Source: a virus. Taken from it: a stretch of 64,000 nucleotides of DNA. The stretch covers positions 17,343 to 81,342 of IMG/VR virus record IMGVR_UViG_3300035698_012707; one strand, 5' to 3'. Of the stretch, positions 16,176-23,167 are shown piece after piece. Every line of letters starts with the position of its first letter. Positions within the stretch are counted from its first letter, which is position 1. The notes beneath the pieces are model-generated. The model made no database searches and was not told the DNA's origin. It saw only the letters and a list, made by a program, of their open reading frames with translations. Both the position numbers and the translations under genes were made by a program.

Positions 16176-16521
16176 TTTTAAAAATAGTCTTGAACTATAT
16201 GTTGCAGACAAGATGACAGAAGTATATAAGTATTGCAGACCAACAATAGCGTCTGGTGCAACACCAGCAGAAAAGGGAGACATTAAAAATCCCTGGTTTA
16301 ATATAGAGTGCAAGCAAAAGCGCACAAGTAAAGCATTTACGATACCATATAAAGAATGGTATAAGAATTGCGGCGAGGCAGACTCACAGTACAAAGATCC
16401 GGTTTTTGTTGTTGAAAACGAACTGGGTGAGAAAATAGCTGCAATGAGATTGGATGAATGGTTCCAGTTAATTAACGAATTAATGGACCTTAGAAAAATA
16501 TTGGAGGAGAAAAATGACTGA
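16168..16521 (+). CDS. PD-(D/E)XK nuclease-like (Holliday junction resolvase type)
   Basis: 117 residues. The pattern S-G-A-T-P-A-E-K-G-D-I ... F-N-I-E-C-K-Q fits the PD-(D/E)XK core (Asp in GDI, then E-x-K). Small phage proteins with SGA...KGDI...ECK are annotated as resolvase-like nucleases. It overlaps the tubulin-like gene by 8 bp. Confident about the fold class, less about substrate. Confidence 0.65.
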   Translation: MSDFKNSLELYVADKMTEVYKYCRPTIASGATPAEKGDIKNPWFNIECKQKRTSKAFTIPYKEWYKNCGEADSQYKDPVFVVENELGEKIAAMRLDEWFQLINELMDLRKILEEKND

Positions 16522-17698
16522 AGAAAATAATTTACCAGAAATAGAAACTAGAGACGACATGGACCTAGAAGGAAAGCGCAAAGAGGTTGAAGATCTATTG
16601 CCAAAAGCTACGGGTGGAGTAGAAATACCGATGATACCACTAGAAGATTTTGAAATACCTGATTCAGAAATAAAGTCAGAGATTGGTGCAGTTAATTCAT
16701 ACGTAGGGTCAGTAGAGTATGGTGTTATTGGCTGTGGTCAAGCAGGTGGAAGAATAGCTAAGAGTTTCTTTGATCAAGGATATAAGAAATGTTTAGCTAT
16801 CAATACAGCTAAGGCTGACTTAAATCCATTAGACATACCTGAAGAACAGAAGCTTAAGATAGGTGACGCAGAAGGGTCCGGAAAAGATATGAATAAGGGA
16901 CACGAGGCTGCTAAAGATTCCTATCAAAGAATATTGGACAGAATTAAGAGTACCTTTGGTACTGTTGAAAAGATAGTAATAACTGTTGGTTTCGGCGGCG
17001 GCACAGGAGCGGGATCACTAAACGTATTAGTGAAGATAGCACAGAGCTATCTAGAGATGTTAGGAAACAAAAATTATCTTACCGATGTAATAGTTATAGC
17101 AGCACTTCCAACAAACGGTGAGAAAAAGAGTAAGACTATCTCTACGAATCTCCTCCTAGTTAAAGATCGTATAAAAGAGATGGTAGATCAAGGTCAAGTG
17201 GGTCCTCTATTTATAATTGACAACAGCAAGATAGAGACACTATACAGAGGAATTACGCCCGCTAAGTTCTGGAGTACAGTAAACGATACTATTACTGGAC
17301 TGTTCCAGACATATAATTACCTTTCTACTCAAGAAAGTAGTTATACATCATTCGATGCAGAAGACTATAAGACAGTACTTTCTGCTCCTGGTTACGCCGT
17401 GTTAGGTGTTACAAAGGTAGACACAAAAGGATCTGATATGAGCATAGCTCTTCAAGAGAACTTTAAGAAGACTATTCTTGCTGCGGGTCTAGACTTTAAG
17501 ACAGCGCGTCAAGCTGGTTGTATACTAGCTGTTAACAATGGTGATCTAGAGGTTATTACTATGGATGATCTTAGTTATGCTTTCGATGCGTTCAATACTC
17601 TAGTTGGCGGAGCAGATGTTCATCGCGGCCTGTACGGTACAGAAGCTGCTGGAACACGTGCATACACACTAGTAACAGGATTAAAATCAAATGGGTAG
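16514..17698 (+). CDS. tubulin/FtsZ-like GTPase
   Basis: 394 residues. G-C-G-Q-A-G-G-R near residue 75 and the signature G-F-G-G-G-T-G-A-G-S near residue 158 define the tubulin/FtsZ GTP-binding fold. A ~65-residue acidic extension precedes the GTPase domain. Phage relatives (PhuZ, TubZ) polymerise and position or segregate viral DNA. Filaments here are inferred from family only. AGGAG upstream; overlaps neighbours by 8 bp on both sides. Confidence 0.85.
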   Translation: MTEENNLPEIETRDDMDLEGKRKEVEDLLPKATGGVEIPMIPLEDFEIPDSEIKSEIGAVNSYVGSVEYGVIGCGQAGGRIAKSFFDQGYKKCLAINTAKADLNPLDIPEEQKLKIGDAEGSGKDMNKGHEAAKDSYQRILDRIKSTFGTVEKIVITVGFGGGTGAGSLNVLVKIAQSYLEMLGNKNYLTDVIVIAALPTNGEKKSKTISTNLLLVKDRIKEMVDQGQVGPLFIIDNSKIETLYRGITPAKFWSTVNDTITGLFQTYNYLSTQESSYTSFDAEDYKTVLSAPGYAVLGVTKVDTKGSDMSIALQENFKKTILAAGLDFKTARQAGCILAVNNGDLEVITMDDLSYAFDAFNTLVGGADVHRGLYGTEAAGTRAYTLVTGLKSNG

Positions 17699-18242
17699 AG
17701 GAATAATTGGTTTGCCAATAAATGAAACTACTACCAGTGTAATAATTGATTTAGAATATTGTGAAAACGTTACATTCAATGACTGTCAGCGCGAGATAAT
17801 AAGACTTATTGTTCAAGATTCAGATAAACATTCAATTATGGCTTGTCCAAGGAGGTCTGGTAAATCTTTTATAGTAAGAACTATAGTTGCAAGGTTTAGT
17901 AACGATGTTCATGTTGTTTTTCCAAGCAGAAATATAGCACGTTATTCTATTAACGATGGGCTATGTCCCGACAATGTACATTATATGGACAGTATTTATA
18001 CGTTGTCTCATGCTAGACCAGCACCAGAGATTATTATTTGTGAAGAATGTTCTGCAACTGATAATATTTTATCTATACCTGGTGTTCATAAGGTTTTATC
18101 TCTTTACACACCACCAGAGATGGCGATGAACGAATACGAAGAGAGTGGGGTTATAAGCGGACGTGTTACTGAGGATGACTTTTGGGATAATGTATATCCA
18201 TGTAATAAAAAAGAAAGGGAGTGGGATGACGAAACAAACTAA
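17691..18242 (+). CDS. P-loop ATPase-like protein with C-terminal WD-x3-N motif
   Basis: 183 residues. Walker A: C-P-R-R-S-G-K-S. Possible Walker B: E-I-I-I-C-E-E-C. Preceded by F-N-D-C-Q-R-E-I-I, a Q-motif-like lead resembling the ATPase half of large terminases and SF2 enzymes. Far too short for either complete enzyme, so it is a single-domain or truncated version. Ends E-W-D-D-E-T-N. Confidence 0.65.
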   Translation: MGRGIIGLPINETTTSVIIDLEYCENVTFNDCQREIIRLIVQDSDKHSIMACPRRSGKSFIVRTIVARFSNDVHVVFPSRNIARYSINDGLCPDNVHYMDSIYTLSHARPAPEIIICEECSATDNILSIPGVHKVLSLYTPPEMAMNEYEESGVISGRVTEDDFWDNVYPCNKKEREWDDETN

Positions 18243-18546
18243 AGAGATGCCTATAATTCCAATAGAAACTGGAGAGGTGTTCTTACAAGACAAAGTAATA
18301 GATGAGTCTCACTGTTACATATGTAAGAAAGAGTTTGATAAATTTACCGACAGAGATATGTTGTTGCTTAGAATTAAGCCACATGAGATGGGTTTTTGTT
18401 GCCCGAGTCATAGAGGAATAGTTGCTGAGTTTATGAAGCAGTATAGAATATTACCGGGAGGTTGGGAAGAGCATGTGGAAAAAGATGATAATGATTCTGT
18501 TGTTGATGACATTAATAGCAGCGCCAGCATCAGCTCAAAGCCGTAG
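18226..18546 (+). CDS. zinc-binding hypothetical protein
   Basis: 106 residues from ATG with AAAGGGAG upstream. C-Y-I-C and a later C-C-P-S-H could bind zinc. Ser/Asp-rich tail overlaps the next gene by 74 bp. Function unknown. Confidence 0.55.
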   Translation: MTKQTKEMPIIPIETGEVFLQDKVIDESHCYICKKEFDKFTDRDMLLLRIKPHEMGFCCPSHRGIVAEFMKQYRILPGGWEEHVEKDDNDSVVDDINSSASISSKP

Positions 18547-18913
18547 CAAAAAGCTAGCTAGAGGTACTGTAAATTTTCTAACTGGATGGGTAGAAATACC
18601 TAAGAATATATATGACAAAACAATAGAAGAAGATGCATTATCCGGACTAACCCTAGGGTTAAGCGGAGGAATAGGAATGTTTTTAATCAGAACAGGTACT
18701 GGATTATACGAAATTGTTACGTTCCCAATACCTGTCCCAGAGAACTACCAGGCTATACTAGAGCCTGAGTTTGTTTTCAACAACGAAGATAAACGTGTAA
18801 CAAGGAGGAGTAATGACGGTAAACGAAGCAATAAGCCTACAGAAAGCAGTACGAGGAAGAGTTCAAGAGTTGAAAGCTTTGAGGTCGGAGGTATCAGCGT
18901 CGAAGGAGACTAA
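18473..18913 (+). CDS. exported protein resembling exosortase-associated family TIGR04073
   Basis: 146 residues. Clear signal peptide (K-K-M-I-M-I-L-L-L-M-T-L-I-A-A-P-A-S-A-Q). Mature part has K-L-A-R-G-T-V-N-F-L-T-G-W-V-E-I-P-K, a Gly-rich hydrophobic middle and F-P-I-P-V-P-E-N-Y near the end of the conserved core, which I recognise as the TIGR04073 pattern found in bacteria with exosortase systems. The last ~40 residues overlap the next gene. Probably acquired from the host; it would act in the periplasm or outer envelope. Confidence 0.7.
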   Translation: MWKKMIMILLLMTLIAAPASAQSRSKKLARGTVNFLTGWVEIPKNIYDKTIEEDALSGLTLGLSGGIGMFLIRTGTGLYEIVTFPIPVPENYQAILEPEFVFNNEDKRVTRRSNDGKRSNKPTESSTRKSSRVESFEVGGISVEGD

Positions 18914-19100
18914 TTGGTATGGAGAGAGAGACAAGACCGAAAAGATTGAGCCTCAGTTCGATGTTAAGGTAGTAGATACCAAGATCGTAGAGATAGAACT
19001 GTTCCTGTATAAGATAGACGCTGCAATAAAGCAGTCTAACGCGGCAACAACGCTAGCTTTAGATGCAAATCTAGAGTCATTGTTAGCGCCACTGCAGTAA
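18813..19100 (+). CDS. helical hypothetical protein
   Basis: 95 residues, AAGGAGGAG upstream. Helical, with T-E-K-I-E-P-Q-F-D-V-K and a helix ending I-D-A-A-I-K-Q-S-N; vaguely like the DIP1984 family. It overlaps the exported protein's tail by 101 bp. Last gene before a structured gap. Confidence 0.55.
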   Translation: MTVNEAISLQKAVRGRVQELKALRSEVSASKETNWYGERDKTEKIEPQFDVKVVDTKIVEIELFLYKIDAAIKQSNAATTLALDANLESLLAPLQ

Positions 19101-19377
19101 CATAGAATTGTAGATGTAGGTCTATTTATTCTGTACAACGGAGTGAATAGTTTAAGAGAATAACTTGTAGCTTACAGTGGGCTTAGGTCCGTTGATTCGC
19201 TCCTAACATGGCTGAATTTAAACCTTGTTGATACGACAAAAATAAATAACTTATTTAATTAAGTGTTGTTGATTGTTGGTCGTGTCCGGGGCTTTGAGTT
19301 GTTGTTAATTGTAGTTAATTATTGTCAACTAGCAATTTATTTCCTACTACATCTGCACAATACATAACGGAGGTATA
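19101..19377 (+). other. intergenic gap with conserved-looking stems
   Basis: 277 nt without a gene. GGAGTGAAT (19140-19148) pairs perfectly (one G-T) with ATTCGCTCC (19195-19203), enclosing a GGCTTAGGTCC hairpin. Further 3' is a TG/TTAATT-rich stretch. It may be a leader or small RNA for the membrane gene at 19378; family unknown. Confidence 0.35.
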
Positions 19378-19926
19378 ATGATAATACTATTAAGTATCTT
19401 GATAGTAATAGGTACGCTTGTTCTCAGTGGTAAGCTATGGAGAATGGGTGGAGATGGACAGGGTTGGGCTAGAGCCTTCGCCTTTCCTTCTCTTTGTGCG
19501 CTTGCAAAACTAGCGTTACTTGCACTAAACCTACCATGGTCATGGTGGTTTTTACTAACCTTTTTATATATACCCGCACTGTGGGGTCTTATGTCATTAA
19601 TTAGCTACGGAGTAACAGCACCACCACATAAATTTTGGATGTGGGTGGTAGGCCATTGGACTGGTAATTATAGTGATCCTGTTTGGCGTGCGCTTGCTAA
19701 CGACGGAAAGATAGCAGCAATAGAAATAGCAACACGCTGTACGTGTGGATTCTTTTGGTCACTAGCCGCAGCAATCTTTGCATACTTAACAGGTGCATGG
19801 ATATTGTTTGGAGTGTATGTACTATTTCTTACAATAGCTAACGGTTTGATCTGGAAATATATAAAAGACGTAGAAAAAAACGAGAGGTTGGTTGGAGCAT
19901 GTGTAGCTACAAGCACAATGATTTAG
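19378..19926 (+). CDS. multi-pass membrane protein
   Basis: 182 residues, CGGAGG upstream. About five hydrophobic segments (start, ~45-60, ~65-80, ~120-140, ~142-160), Trp-rich. No recognised family; a channel or holin-like role is possible but unsupported. Confidence 0.6.
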   Translation: MIILLSILIVIGTLVLSGKLWRMGGDGQGWARAFAFPSLCALAKLALLALNLPWSWWFLLTFLYIPALWGLMSLISYGVTAPPHKFWMWVVGHWTGNYSDPVWRALANDGKIAAIEIATRCTCGFFWSLAAAIFAYLTGAWILFGVYVLFLTIANGLIWKYIKDVEKNERLVGACVATSTMI

Positions 19927-20057
19927 AACAGCAAGCAAAATACATAAGAAAACTTAGCAAGAAACTTGTTAAGCAAGGGCCTGAAGCTTGTAGAAAATTT
20001 TTAATATCAACAGGTGCTTACAATGAAGATGGAACCCTAAAGGATACATACAAATGA
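19899..20057 (+). CDS. small basic protein
   Basis: 52 residues, ATG inside the end of the membrane gene with GAGAGG upstream, ending in an ATGA overlap with the next short gene. Helical, Lys-rich. The tight overlaps are the main evidence. Confidence 0.5.
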   Translation: MCSYKHNDLEQQAKYIRKLSKKLVKQGPEACRKFLISTGAYNEDGTLKDTYK

Positions 20058-20224
20058 GTATAAATATAATAAAAGCATTAGAAAGAGCTGGATTTAAATC
20101 TGAATGTCATGAGATAATCCTGACTAAAGAGATGAGAAAAATGTCCAAAGATGTTCACAACTTTCTTAAAGAAAAGAGAAAACTAGAAATAAAATCAAGA
20201 GATATAAATATGATGTTTGATTAA
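20054..20224 (+). CDS. small helical protein
   Basis: 56 residues starting in an ATGA overlap; ends 4 bp before the first tRNA. Helical, Lys/Glu-rich. Function unknown. Confidence 0.5.
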   Translation: MSINIIKALERAGFKSECHEIILTKEMRKMSKDVHNFLKEKRKLEIKSRDINMMFD

Positions 20225-20228
20225 TTAT

Positions 20229-20304
20229 TGCGGGATGGAGCAGTGGTCAGCTCGAGTGTCTCATAAGCACTAGGTCGTGGATTCGAATTCCGCTCCCGCA
20301 ACCA
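20229..20304 (+). tRNA. tRNA with CAT anticodon (Met, or Ile after C34 modification)
   Basis: 76 nt, acceptor TGCGGGA/TCCCGCA, D stem GAGC/GCTC, anticodon loop CTCATAA, CCA encoded. T1-A72 pairs, so it is not an initiator. Confidence 0.9.
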
Positions 20305-20374
20305 TATAATAATAACTATTTATACTCTTAACCTAGTGACTATTTGAAAGTAAAAATTTCGCAGAGAGTTATTA

Positions 20375-20461
20375 GCGGGTGTGGTGAAATTGGCAAACAC
20401 GCTAGATTTAGAATCTAGTGTCAGAGATGACATGGGAGTTCAAGTCTCTCCACCCGCACCA
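20375..20461 (+). tRNA. tRNA-Leu (TAG)
   Basis: 87 nt with a long variable arm, acceptor GCGGGTG/CACCCGC, anticodon stem CTAGA/TCTAG around loop TTTAGAA, CCA encoded. Confidence 0.93.
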
Positions 20462-20475
20462 AGTTTAAATTATAT

Positions 20476-20553
20476 GGTGGTTGTAGCTTAATTAGATAAA
20501 GCACTTGACTGTGAATCAGGAAGATGGCAGTGCAACTCTGCTCGATCACCCCA
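20476..20553 (+). tRNA. tRNA-His (GTG)
   Basis: Anticodon loop CTGTGAA; the extra 5' G pairs with C73, the histidine identity feature; CCA encoded. Confidence 0.92.
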
Positions 20554-20590
20554 AAAATTATAAGTAAGAAGAATTAAACGGAGGAATAAG

Positions 20591-20755
20591 ATGAAATATG
20601 TTTATCTTGTAGAACTTGAAAAAGAAGACGAAGAAAGATTTAAAAAACTTATTCAAAAAGATTTTAAAAATTCTATAGTAAAATTAAAAAGCTTTGGAGA
20701 TATTGAATCAGTGGAAAACCAAGAAGAATATGACGCTTGGATGGCAGCTGGATAA
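20591..20755 (+). CDS. small acidic protein
   Basis: 54 residues, GGAGGAATAAG upstream, located within the tRNA array. Starts M-K-Y-V-Y-L-V-E-L-E-K-E-D and ends Y-D-A-W-M-A-A-G. A ferredoxin-like or KTSC-like small fold is possible. Function unknown. Confidence 0.55.
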   Translation: MKYVYLVELEKEDEERFKKLIQKDFKNSIVKLKSFGDIESVENQEEYDAWMAAG

Positions 20756-20771
20756 CAAAAGGAGGAATACA

Positions 20772-20876
20772 ATGGGATTAATAGTATTAGCAGCTAATTT
20801 CTGGTATTTGTATGGTGTTGCTTGCGGCCAGGTAGTAGGCGCAGCAGCCATTCAAAAAATGATCTTAGGTGCATAG
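20772..20876 (+). CDS. very small hydrophobic protein
   Basis: 34 residues, AGGAGG upstream. One hydrophobic helix with Gly and Ala. The ribosome site is the main support. Confidence 0.45.
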   Translation: MGLIVLAANFWYLYGVACGQVVGAAAIQKMILGA

Positions 20877-20884
20877 AGTGTGAT

Positions 20885-20976
20885 GGGGTGCGGCATGCTA
20901 ACATGTCCATGATACAGCGGGTGTGATAACATACCCGTGCTGTAGCAGGTGTAGGAATTAACCTACCGCCCCTCCA
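20885..20976 (+). ncRNA. tRNA-like structured element 1
   Basis: Closed by GGGGTG/CGCCCC and ending TCCA like a tRNA. GTAGG/CCTAC sits where a T arm would be (loop AATTAA, not TTCGA). A long central hairpin is formed by TACAGC/GCTGTA and GGGT/ACCC. No normal D arm or anticodon arm. It is either a degenerate tRNA or a tRNA-mimicking RNA. Confidence 0.4.
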
Positions 20977-20985
20977 ATTTTTTAT

Positions 20986-21022
20986 GGAGACGTGGTGTAA
21001 TTGGTAACACAGCATATTTTAG
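20986..21022 (+). pseudogene. truncated tRNA (5' half)
   Basis: Acceptor 5' strand and D arm (GTGTAATTGGTAACAC) are intact, but the sequence runs straight into the start of tRNA-Gln with no 3' half. It looks like the remnant of a tRNA replaced by recombination. Confidence 0.6.
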
Positions 21023-21099
21023 AGAGGAGTAGTTCAGTTGGTCAGAACATCAGGTTTTGATCCTGTCGGTCGCTGGTTCGAATCCGGCCTCCTCTTCCA
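21023..21099 (+). tRNA. tRNA-Gln (TTG)
   Basis: Acceptor AGAGGAG/CTCCTCT, anticodon loop TTTTGAT, T loop TTCGAAT, CCA encoded. Confidence 0.92.
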
Positions 21100-21100
21100 T

Positions 21101-21175
21101 CAGGGAGTAACTCAGTCTGGTCAGAGTCCTCGCTTTGGAAGCGAGTTGTCAGAAGTTCAAATCTTCTCTTCCTGA
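21101..21175 (+). tRNA. tRNA-Pro (TGG)
   Basis: Acceptor CAGGGAG/CTTCCTG, anticodon stem CTCGC/GCGAG around loop TTTGGAA, T loop TTCAAAT. CCA is not encoded (CTC follows). Confidence 0.85.
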
Positions 21176-21189
21176 CTCTTTTAAATTAT

Positions 21190-21375
21190 AACGAGTGGCG
21201 AAAAGAGACGCATGTCAAGCATGAGACTGTGGTTAGCAAATGCAATCAACTTAAGATGATTACCGCTCCACATATGTAGGGTGACTATACGAGTAGAATC
21301 AACCATTTCAACGGTCTACGAAACTGTTGTAAAATTGTTGGCTAACAACCAATGTCTCGTCAAAGCCTACCTCGT
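21190..21375 (+). ncRNA. two tRNA-sized structured elements
   Basis: First element: GAGTGG pairs with CCGCTC across ~80 nt, with AATCA/TGATT near its 3' end like a T arm. Second element: GTAGG pairs with CCTAC and ACGAG with CTCGT across ~95 nt, with inner hairpin GTTG/CAAC. Neither has a canonical T loop or a readable anticodon arm. They lie between tRNA-Pro and tRNA-Ile. Confidence 0.35.
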
Positions 21376-21385
21376 TACATAATAT

Positions 21386-21461
21386 TGCCTTGTAGCTCAG
21401 TTGGCAGAGCAGTGGCTCGATAAGCCATTGGTCAATGGTTCGAACCCATTCGAGGCAACCA
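21386..21461 (+). tRNA. tRNA-Ile (GAT), unusual C33
   Basis: Acceptor TGCCTTG/CGAGGCA, anticodon stem GTGGC/GCCAT, loop TCGATAA. Position 33 is C instead of the near-universal U; positions 32-33 read TC where CT is normal. CCA encoded. Confidence 0.82.
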
Positions 21462-21535
21462 GTCCAAGTAACCGAATGGCTAGGTAGTGGATTGCAAACC
21501 CATTTATGCTGGTTCGAATCCAGTCTTGGACTCCA
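21462..21535 (+). tRNA. tRNA-Cys (GCA)
   Basis: Acceptor GTCCAAG/CTTGGAC with U73 (a Cys identity base), anticodon loop TTGCAAA, T loop TTCGAAT, CCA encoded. Starts immediately after tRNA-Ile. Confidence 0.92.
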
Positions 21536-21537
21536 GT

Positions 21538-21611
21538 GGGGGTATGGTGTAGTGGTAACATGAGTGGCTCCAGACCACTTGACATGGGTCCGATTCCTAT
21601 TGCCCCTGCCA
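21538..21611 (+). tRNA. tRNA-Trp (CCA)
   Basis: Acceptor GGGGGTA/TGCCCCT (first pair G-T), anticodon stem AGTGG/CCACT around CTCCAGA, T loop TCCGATT (slightly unusual), CCA encoded. Confidence 0.88.
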
Positions 21612-21631
21612 AAAAATCTGACAACAATTTA

Positions 21632-21718
21632 AGGGCTTGGAACATGAAGGTCTATAGACTGTACCGGATCGTTGAGAAACGTAAAGAGACTCGTTAAAAC
21701 CGCGAGCGGTCAAGCCCT
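21632..21718 (+). ncRNA. tRNA-like structured element 4
   Basis: 87 nt closed by the 7-bp pair AGGGCTT/AAGCCCT like an acceptor stem, with ACCGC/GCGGT at its 3' side and no CCA (ACTA follows). The interior does not fold as a tRNA. Directly follows tRNA-Trp. Confidence 0.4.
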
Positions 21719-21735
21719 AACTAAAAAGGATTAAT

Positions 21736-21831
21736 ATGGTTTATTTTAAAATCATAACTATGCTATTCATAATACTTTATGCGTTGATGAATAGTGGTTG
21801 TATGATTACTTTATACACACAAAAATTCTAG
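21736..21831 (+). CDS. very small membrane or lipoprotein-like peptide
   Basis: 31 residues, AAAAAGGA upstream. Hydrophobic N-terminus followed by M-N-S-G-C, weakly lipobox-like. Ends just before the phosphatase ribosome site. Confidence 0.45.
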   Translation: MVYFKIITMLFIILYALMNSGCMITLYTQKF

Positions 21832-21839
21832 GAGAGAAC

Positions 21840-22616
21840 GTGAAGACTTACGTAATGAGTGACATACATGGTGGATACAAAGCAATGATACAGTGCTGGG
21901 AGAGGGCTAACTTTAACCCAGAAGAAGACGAACTCATTGTTCTTGGTGATACCTGTGATGGTTGGCCGGAGACAAAGGAATGCGTAGAAGCATTGATGAA
22001 GGTTAAGAACTTAGTATACATACTAGGCAACCATGACCTATGGGCCCTTGATTGGGCTAAGGATGACGAGAGGAACGAGATGTGGGTAACGCAGGGTGGT
22101 TGGAACACCTTGTTATCATATGACTTTAAAATGCCAAAGAAACACATTAAATTCTTCGAAGATGCTCACCTATGGATGGAAGATGAAGATAAAGGAATTC
22201 TCTTTGTTCACGGTGGTATTAATCCTTCCATGTCGGTAGAGGCACACAAGATACATACATTGTTGTGGGACAGAGATCTATTACAATACGTCAGGAAGAT
22301 ACACACAAGAGAAGAACTTAGAGCTAAGGATACTGGTAAAGAGTTTATTAGACCAAAGATAAGTCAATACAACGAGATATTTATAGGACACACTTCATCT
22401 TCGTTCTATGGTAAGTCTGAACCACTACACTATTGTAATGTGTGGCTTCTTGATACCGGCGGTGGATGGGAAGGCAAGCTAACCATAATGGACTTAGAGA
22501 CAAGAGAATATTGGCAGTCAGACTATGTAGATGATTTATATAAGGACAACAAAGGAAGACGAGAAGTAAGCAAAAACAACGAGGAAGTACATAGGTGGTT
22601 AGAAAATGAGGATTAG
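21840..22616 (+). CDS. PPP-family metallophosphatase
   Basis: 258 residues from a GTG with GGAGAG upstream; an upstream ATG frame lacks a site. Motifs M-S-D-I-H-G-G, L-G-D-T-C-D-G, L-G-N-H-D and F-V-H-G-G-I match the PPP phosphatases (lambda phosphatase, ApaH, PrpE). It would remove phosphate from phosphoproteins or dinucleoside polyphosphates. Confidence 0.88.
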   Translation: MKTYVMSDIHGGYKAMIQCWERANFNPEEDELIVLGDTCDGWPETKECVEALMKVKNLVYILGNHDLWALDWAKDDERNEMWVTQGGWNTLLSYDFKMPKKHIKFFEDAHLWMEDEDKGILFVHGGINPSMSVEAHKIHTLLWDRDLLQYVRKIHTREELRAKDTGKEFIRPKISQYNEIFIGHTSSSFYGKSEPLHYCNVWLLDTGGGWEGKLTIMDLETREYWQSDYVDDLYKDNKGRREVSKNNEEVHRWLENED

Positions 22617-22818
22617 AAATATAATAGCATATAAGATATGGCAAATTCGTCAAGAGATTGGGACAGCCGGAAGTAACACTCATGACTGGTATCTTGCGGA
22701 ACAATTTTTGCAAACAAATCCAGACCGATATGATGACGATGATATATACGTTTGGTTTGTGCAGCTAGAAGAAAATATGATTTCAGAAAAAAGACTTGAC
22801 AACTATCCGGAGATATGA
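22606..22818 (+). CDS. hypothetical protein
   Basis: 70 residues, overlapping the phosphatase end. Acidic patch DRYDDDDIY. Its 3' end contains the promoter at 22796. Confidence 0.5.
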   Translation: MRIRNIIAYKIWQIRQEIGTAGSNTHDWYLAEQFLQTNPDRYDDDDIYVWFVQLEENMISEKRLDNYPEI

Positions 22819-22824
22819 TATAAT
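22796..22824 (+). promoter_or_regulatory. consensus sigma-70 promoter
   Basis: TTGACA (22796-22801), 17 nt, TATAAT (22819-22824). The ATG at 22823 overlaps the -10 box, so this promoter more likely serves recA and later genes. Confidence 0.8.
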
Positions 22825-23167
22825 GGAAAGTAGTTACAAGAGTTTTATTGAAGTAGAAAAGATGCTCAATAATATAAGAAACACAGAAGCCTGGATAGGT
22901 GACTGCTGTGTTGATTTTCTAGTTAACCTAGAAGGTGGTACAGAATTTTACGAACACGTGAAGTGTGGTATATGTGGTAGAGAACTATACTTTGCAGACA
23001 GGAGGAAGAATGGTAAAGAAGACAGTCGAAGACAAACCCTTGACTCCCGAAGAGAAGAGGAAACGTCTGAAGCAAAAGATAACCATGATAAACAAAAAAG
23101 CAGGAAAAACAGTAATACAGATGGCTACGGAGAGTTCGCCCCGGGAGAGGGTCCCGTTTTCGTCTGA
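22823..23167 (+). CDS. zinc-pair hypothetical protein overlapping recA
   Basis: Up to 114 residues; in-frame ATG 22862 is an alternative start given the promoter position. C-G-I-C-G-R-E-L gives one zinc pair. The last ~50 residues overlap recA out of frame and are low complexity. Real at its 5' part, uncertain at its 3' end. Confidence 0.45.
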   Translation: MESSYKSFIEVEKMLNNIRNTEAWIGDCCVDFLVNLEGGTEFYEHVKCGICGRELYFADRRKNGKEDSRRQTLDSRREEETSEAKDNHDKQKSRKNSNTDGYGEFAPGEGPVFV

